From Mnemiopsis leidyi (lineage: Eukaryota > Ctenophora > Tentaculata > Lobata > Bolinopsidae): a stretch of DNA of 35,684 nt. This document shows, piece by piece, positions 31,071 to 35,684 of the stretch. The number at the start of each line of letters is the position of its first letter. Position 1 is the stretch's first letter. Both the position numbers and the translations under genes were made by a program. Location of the stretch: positions 13,510-49,193 of the forward strand of contig JH152979.1 of NCBI GenBank assembly GCA_000226015.1, read 5' to 3'. The notes beneath the pieces are model-generated. The model did not search any database. It had not been told where the DNA came from and worked only from the letters and a program-made list of their open reading frames with translations.

Positions 31071-32408
31071 ATGTCAGCTGTTCTTCTAGTCTCACTGCAA
31101 ATCGTGACGATCATCACTGTTAGCACGGAAGCAGCAATGACATCCTCATCTCCCGGACCACTTTTCTCCCATCAGATAGGCCGAAACTCCTCAGAAAACA
31201 TTGCTCCAGGTTCTGGACTGAACAGAGAAGTGTTTCAAGAATGTGTGAAATCTGGCTTTGTATCAAATCCCGTAAAGGCTCATCTATATACCTTTGTCTC
31301 AACAGGAATTACACAGTGCTGGATGTATTGCGTGGTTGTTTATAGATGCTGGTATATTAGTTATGATGCGTTTACCAGTTCTTGCTCATTGTTCGACATC
31401 AGCGCTTGGATTTTTCTTGATGATAGCAATCTGAACCTAACAGCCTCTAAAAGTTGCATGGATTTTCATTTAGATGCTCCAATGGGGTCTAACCTCTCAA
31501 GAACATTATCGCTCAGCCAATCTGGTAGTCATGGATTATTGATACGGAACAATATTGTGATCATCAGCTGTTTAAATAAACGGCATATCCCCGAAAATAA
31601 CACTGAAACTTTGAAAGACATTTCATATGGATTAACATGGAGATCGTGCAATGAGGCAAGCAAGTGGATGCTCCAAAAAGTGCAGAACGTAGATTCCTAT
31701 TATTACATTTCACCAATGGGGGAACCAGATTTATGTTTGGATGCTCGTATACATTCTCAGAGTGAAGAATTCAGTGATAGAGATCTCGTGCAGGCTTTTG
31801 TGACAAAATGTGGTAGGAACTCCACGCAAATGATGGTGATCCAGCCCTCATTGATGGGTTTTGATGACGATTCAATCGTGAAGTACGATATATACTCACT
31901 TTCAGGAGCGCAAGAAAATGGCAATTTCTATATCCTTTTTACAGGAGACGAAGTAAACGATCGTGAGTCACTTAGTGAAGTTTCTTTTATAGATCCCCAG
32001 TTTTACCCTCCTACTAAAAACCAGATGTGCTCTCTCTCCCAGTTCTCTACTCGACGGGGTACAGTGAAGAATAAAGAAAACCTTCCTTTCTTTCTAGCCG
32101 GACAGAAGGTCGAAGTGCAATGTGACCAGGGTTACGGAGTGGAAAGCCTCAACTTCACCGGTCACCAAGTTGTAGAGTGCAACACAGGGGTCAAACCTCT
32201 GCCCTGTTCCAGGATCCCTCAAAGGCGACCGAGGAAGGATACTGAGGGTGAGGGAGGACGGGGAAACGGTCGATATTTGATCATGATGGTGGCTATAGTC
32301 AGTTCCATCTCCATTGCTGTTTTTATAGTTGTGTTAATGGTGAGGAGAAAATCCGGAGAAGTTCATGAAAGTGATAGAGTGTGGAAAAGCACTTGGGAAA
32401 CAATTTAA
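31071..32408 (+). CDS. Type I membrane receptor, PAN-like + Cys-rich middle + Sushi + TM (array copy 1)
   Basis: Single coding exon, 445 aa. Residues 1-21 form a signal peptide. Residues 58-129 look like a PAN/apple-type module: Cys at 58, 83, 87, 93, 105 and 129, with CWYISYD and SSCSLFD. Residues 165-290 form a Cys-containing middle with WRSCNEASKW and GEPDLCLDARI, reminiscent of a ricin-type beta-trefoil but without clear QxW repeats. Residues 320-380 are a Sushi/CCP module with four Cys (320, 351, 370, 379) and VEVQCDQGYGV. A basic Arg/Lys/Gly linker leads to a membrane helix (402-424) and a 21-residue tail (RRKSGEV...) with no recognised signalling motif. Several NxS/T sites fit a surface glycoprotein. 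Lack of introns, unlike neighbouring genes, suggests origin by retroposition or a one-exon family. Ligand unknown; carbohydrate or protein binding is inferred from the modules. Confidence 0.82.
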   Translation: MSAVLLVSLQIVTIITVSTEAAMTSSSPGPLFSHQIGRNSSENIAPGSGLNREVFQECVKSGFVSNPVKAHLYTFVSTGITQCWMYCVVVYRCWYISYDAFTSSCSLFDISAWIFLDDSNLNLTASKSCMDFHLDAPMGSNLSRTLSLSQSGSHGLLIRNNIVIISCLNKRHIPENNTETLKDISYGLTWRSCNEASKWMLQKVQNVDSYYYISPMGEPDLCLDARIHSQSEEFSDRDLVQAFVTKCGRNSTQMMVIQPSLMGFDDDSIVKYDIYSLSGAQENGNFYILFTGDEVNDRESLSEVSFIDPQFYPPTKNQMCSLSQFSTRRGTVKNKENLPFFLAGQKVEVQCDQGYGVESLNFTGHQVVECNTGVKPLPCSRIPQRRPRKDTEGEGGRGNGRYLIMMVAIVSSISIAVFIVVLMVRRKSGEVHESDRVWKSTWETI

Positions 32409-33260
32409 ATGGTGGTCGTTGGCACAAGTATTGATGGAGGATTGCTTTACGAACCCTACAATAATGATGTGGATCTCCACTGTTTTTGCATCGACATTAT
32501 CATAGATGAATTTGCAACTTAATTGAAGGCTGTTAAAATAACTTTTTTGTAAAGGGAAAATTTCGAACTGTTATAATACATATAACAAATCAATATGTAA
32601 TAGACAACATTTTCACATAAACATTTATTCTATACTGGACAAACGAAAAGTCAGGGGATATGGCACATGGTGGGCAAACGTCTTGCGGAGTTTAACAGGT
32701 GTTGCCTTTTGTAACTGCGGACAGGGGACCCGGCCATCTACCTACCTACCCCACCCCAAAATCCGACCACTTGCCCTCGGCAAAAAAGCACAAGAGATGG
32801 AAAATAATCAACACTTGCTTGTTATGGGTCTGAAACCATGCACTCTAAGTTTAAGTCGGTTAAAAGGTTTTAGGTAATGGACTATGCTGAGAGACGGTAA
32901 TGTTGATTTACGAAAAAAATTCCCGAAACAATCGGACGAACGATGGATTTCCGGTAAATCATATCATATTTTTTACGTTGGAGGTCAAGTACTTTCGTCA
33001 CTGACATCATCACAAACCTATAAAGATATTTAAGTTAGCTCACAAGTCACAGATTAGAGAGAAAAGATAAAACAGGGAAAGAAAGACAAGACACTTGTGG
33101 TGATTGATTGCAAAAGATTATTCTGATAATGACTAAGATTGAGTTGGGCTTAAAAATTCTATTGTTACGAATTTCTGCAGAGGTTTTTTCATAAGGTCAC
33201 AGAGAATGTGCGGTTCATAAAGGCGAATGAATTTTGCTAGCTGCAGACAATAGTTTGCCG
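32409..33260. other. Spacer between receptor copies
   Basis: No supported gene. It contains the 3' UTR of copy 1. Short open frames here show no resemblance to known families. Confidence 0.5.
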
Positions 33261-33269
33261 CCTGCTTGG

Positions 33270-33506
33270 AGGTCACATCCATCACAATCAGTTGGACTAC
33301 GCTGTGATTTTAGCTATATCCCAATCCTAAGCTTTTTTATCATTAATGTAATACCTATCAAGAGACAGGAGTATTGTAAAATTAATTGTTTGTGTACTGC
33401 TTGTAACACGTAGTTGCAAATTTAGGTTCCAAGTAATTTCAACTCTTCTTCTAGTCGCGCTACAAATTAGGACAAGATCACTATTTGCAGGAAGACAGCA
33501 AAAGAC
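33270..33506 (+). pseudogene. Relic of a receptor gene (array copy 2, 5' part only)
   Basis: The upstream region (GGAGGTCAC, then AGGAGTATTGT, ACACGTAGTTGCAAATTTAG) and the start of the coding region (CTCTTCTTCTAGTCGCGCTA, ending GGAAGACAGCA) align with the 5' flanks and signal-peptide codons of copies 1 and 3. The ATG position reads AAGTAATTTC, so the start is lost. Similarity ends after about 25 codons and the remainder of the gene is absent. This is a dead tandem duplicate. Confidence 0.75.
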
Positions 33507-33509
33507 TTA

Positions 33510-34780
33510 CTATTATCAATAGCAGCATTTATAGTCTCTTTCACATTTTCTACTTTTTGAATGTTGGTCTATTAAAAATCCTAAATACAAGTTCATGCTT
33601 TTTGTGGATCAAGGGGCTGTAGAGGAATATCGATGAGAACTACAAAATGAAGGCAAGATTATATGGTTCCCGTCGTCCTGCCCCAGAGTATCGTGCCCAC
33701 AAAATTTTGTCCAACAAATTTTCCCTTGCGACCCTAACCCTAACGAAGTTGTCTGTTGTGGAACAGGACGTCTCTGGGGCAAAATCTCTGGGTAACAACG
33801 TTCTGGGGCTAGATGTTGTGGGGCAAGACGTCGGCCACGGATTATATTATTAATATTAATGGGTTTTTATGACCCAGCTTTATGCTATCTCAATAAGATT
33901 AAACGGCAGAATTTCTGGGGAAGATTCGGAAGTTTGTTGTATCACGTCACGGCGTTTTTTTGAAAATTTGTTAAGTCTTACTGCTCATTTGTCAATCTGT
34001 GTAACACGATAGAAGAAAAACCGACTCCCCAAGTTAGGCAATGGTCTGTTGATTCAAAATAATTCTCAGTCGCCTTATAGAAGATATTTTATAAGTGAAA
34101 ATCGTGGTTATCCTCAAGTTTCTCAGAAAGATAATGCTACATCCTCAAAAAAATTACTCTGTTGTGAGGCTTTTTCAGGTGATCCACATATTTTATACAA
34201 TTTGGAGTGCGTTAACCACAAAAAATCATCCAAACTAAAAGTTTGATAGTTTCCTGAAAATAGACGAAAAACCAATGCATCAAGGTAGGATTATTTAAAC
34301 TGCTATTGGTGTTCAAATCATTAATGATTTTCAAATTAAACTCCAAACATACTGCATGTAAAAGTTTAAGGACTGAGCGTACATGTAGTTGCACAGATAA
34401 TCTTTAGAGCACTTTTTGTGATCTGTTGTTGTGCAGTTGTTGTAAGAATCGAAACTGTTTGAAGTCATCCATACCTGAAGCATTCGTTCTTTTCATTTGT
34501 AATTTTATTTTTGCCTCTTGTTTCTTCTACAGTAATCATATCGTGCATGCATTTTCGGACATGAAGATTAAATTCTAATTCTAGAGTGTAACGGCTTTTG
34601 AGATTTCCATGAAACAATCATCCACTGCACATTCTGGTAGGCCTGAATTGTGGTACTAGTATAGTATCTATTTTTACCTTTCCTAAAGGCACTTTTTTCC
34701 TGAAAAGCCCCCAAGCCTACTGAATGAGCTGGAATGGATTCATTGTCTTAGATTCTTTACTTTAGAGGGTTCGACATACA
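33510..34780. other. Spacer between the relic and copy 3
   Basis: No supported gene. At 33665-33842 there are repeated TCTGGGGC and TGTGGGGCAAGACG words, with CGTCCTGCCCCAGAG as their partial inverse on the left; this may be a fold-back element. It includes two telomere-type CCCTAA units at about 33733, too few to call telomeric. Confidence 0.45.
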
Positions 34781-34903
34781 TGACATATAGTCCTAACAGT
34801 CAGTTTGACTGCGCTGCAATGTTGTTGATGTCCCGACTCGCAGTTTTTCTTGTATAATAACAATCTACGAGGAGTATTGTCAAATTAACTGTTAGTCTTA
34901 AAA

Positions 34904-34940
34904 CGGCTGTAACGCGTAGTTGCAAATTCAGGTTTGAACT
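34904..34940 (+). promoter_or_regulatory. Conserved 37-bp block before receptor copy 3
   Basis: Identical to the block at 31033-31069, and again ends one base before the ATG. Upstream similarity between the two flanks is weaker, so this stretch is selectively retained or recently homogenised. Confidence 0.5.
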
Positions 34941-34941
34941 T

Positions 34942-35684
34942 ATGTCAGCGGTTCTTCTAGTCTCACTGCAAATCGTGACGATCATCACTGTTTGCACGGA
35001 AGCAGCAATGACATCCCCATCTCCCGGACCACTTTTCTCCCATCAGATAGGCCGAAACTCCTCAGAAAACAGTGCTCAAGGTTCTGGACTAAACAGAGAA
35101 GTGTTTCAAGAATGTGTGAAATCTGGCTTTGTGTCAAATCCCGTAAAGGCTCATCTGTATACCTTTGTCTCAACAGGAATTACACAGTGCTGGATGTACT
35201 GCAAGCTGATTTTCAAATGTTGGGAAATAAGCTTTGATGCACTAACCAGCACTTGCTCCTTGTTCGACGCCAATGCTCTTTTTTTTCTTGATGATATCAG
35301 TCTGAACCTCATAGTCACTAAATATTGCATGGATTTAGATGCTCCAATGGGGTCCAATCTCTCAGAAACATTATCGCTCGGCCAATCTGGTAGTCCTGGA
35401 TTCTTGATACAGTATGCTGTTGGGATCATCAGTTGTTTAAGTAAACGGCATATCCCCGAAAATAACACTCAAAGCTTGATCAACGTTTCATATGGATTAA
35501 CATGGAGATCGTGCAATGAGGCAAGCAAGTGGATGCTCCAAAAAGTGCAGAACGTAAATTCCTATTATCATATTTCACCAATGGGGGAACCAGATTTATG
35601 TTTGGATGCTCGTATACATTCTCAGAGTAAAGAATTCAACGATAGAGATCTCATGAAGGCTTTTCTGACAAAATGTGGTAGGAA
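34942..35684 (+). CDS. Type I membrane receptor (array copy 3), truncated by window end
   Basis: Open from ATG 34942 to the window edge, 247 codons, without a stop. It corresponds to residues 1-249 of copy 1: signal peptide, PAN-like module and most of the Cys-rich middle; Sushi and membrane parts lie beyond the window. By my count it differs from copy 1 at 4 of the first 87 residues, at 34 of the next 96 or so (plus a two-residue gap after CMD), and at 7 of the following 65. All Cys of the PAN-like module are kept. The pattern says the module's surface changes while the scaffold and flanks are constrained or homogenised. No introns are seen. Confidence 0.82.
   Translation, partial: MSAVLLVSLQIVTIITVCTEAAMTSPSPGPLFSHQIGRNSSENSAQGSGLNREVFQECVKSGFVSNPVKAHLYTFVSTGITQCWMYCKLIFKCWEISFDALTSTCSLFDANALFFLDDISLNLIVTKYCMDLDAPMGSNLSETLSLGQSGSPGFLIQYAVGIISCLSKRHIPENNTQSLINVSYGLTWRSCNEASKWMLQKVQNVNSYYHISPMGEPDLCLDARIHSQSKEFNDRDLMKAFLTKCGR

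Noticed and set aside
33728-33745. Interstitial telomeric repeat
   Set aside because: Only about two CCCTAA units; expected by chance in simple sequence.
34992-35468. Open frames on both strands overlapping array copy 3
   Set aside because: They are out-of-frame shadows of the continuous frame from 34942; the same shadows occur over copy 1.
1-35684. CRISPR array, bacterial operon or phage region
   Set aside because: No regularly spaced direct repeats of that kind and no prokaryotic gene organisation; the genes are intron-bearing animal genes.

Overview
The window is animal nuclear DNA. It is AT-rich, has GT-AG introns mostly of 100-500 bp with a few of several kb, and carries a tRNA-derived SINE, hAT-type MITEs, hairpin elements and retroelement debris. 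Gene content (TMEM181, CDK5RAP3, a ShKT/zincin-like secreted protein, a divergent rhodopsin-like GPCR, intronless PAN/Sushi-type receptors) suggests a non-bilaterian invertebrate. A cnidarian fits best, because ShKT joined to that secreted zincin-like family is familiar there; this is inference, and a sponge or another early animal is not excluded. No bacterial operons, CRISPR arrays, rRNA genes or intact tRNA genes were seen.

Layout. 0.4-2.05 kb: a small unknown four-exon gene (+) with a Cys/His-rich end. 2.1-7.4 kb: no recognisable gene. 7.4-10.5 kb: a repeat-rich island with a degenerate ~150-bp tandem repeat, two copies of a short element each with an 8-bp target-site duplication, a CCGGTT-rich tract, three tandem GC hairpins, a thrice-repeated TTGACGAG hairpin and two back-to-back perfect palindromes. 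10.4-11.2 kb: a decayed retroelement tail (-) with a hAT-type MITE inserted in it. 12.05-12.5 kb: a long polypyrimidine tract. 13.1-13.4 kb: a SINE about 110 bp upstream of TMEM181.

13.5-19.2 kb: TMEM181 (+), 8 exons, phases consistent, 467 aa. Its 3.3-kb first intron holds an antisense fossil of a secreted zincin-like/ShKT gene. 20.4-27.4 kb: CDK5RAP3 (+), 10 exons, phases consistent, 515 aa, with an unusual IDFG-motif array. Its first intron holds an antisense single-exon GPCR gene. 28.0-30.0 kb: a short Sec23/Sec24-like zinc-finger gene (+), 7 exons, with a 132-bp near-perfect palindrome in intron 4.

31.0-35.7 kb: a tandem array of single-exon type I membrane receptors (PAN-like, then a Cys-rich middle, Sushi, TM). 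It has one complete gene, one relic reduced to its 5' part, and one copy cut by the window edge. The two good copies are nearly identical except around the PAN-like module, which has diverged strongly. The array and the structured-repeat island are the least ordinary parts of the window. CDK5RAP3 (UFMylation, ER-phagy) and TMEM181 (GOST-type membrane protein) are independent housekeeping-type genes with no evident functional link to the array.
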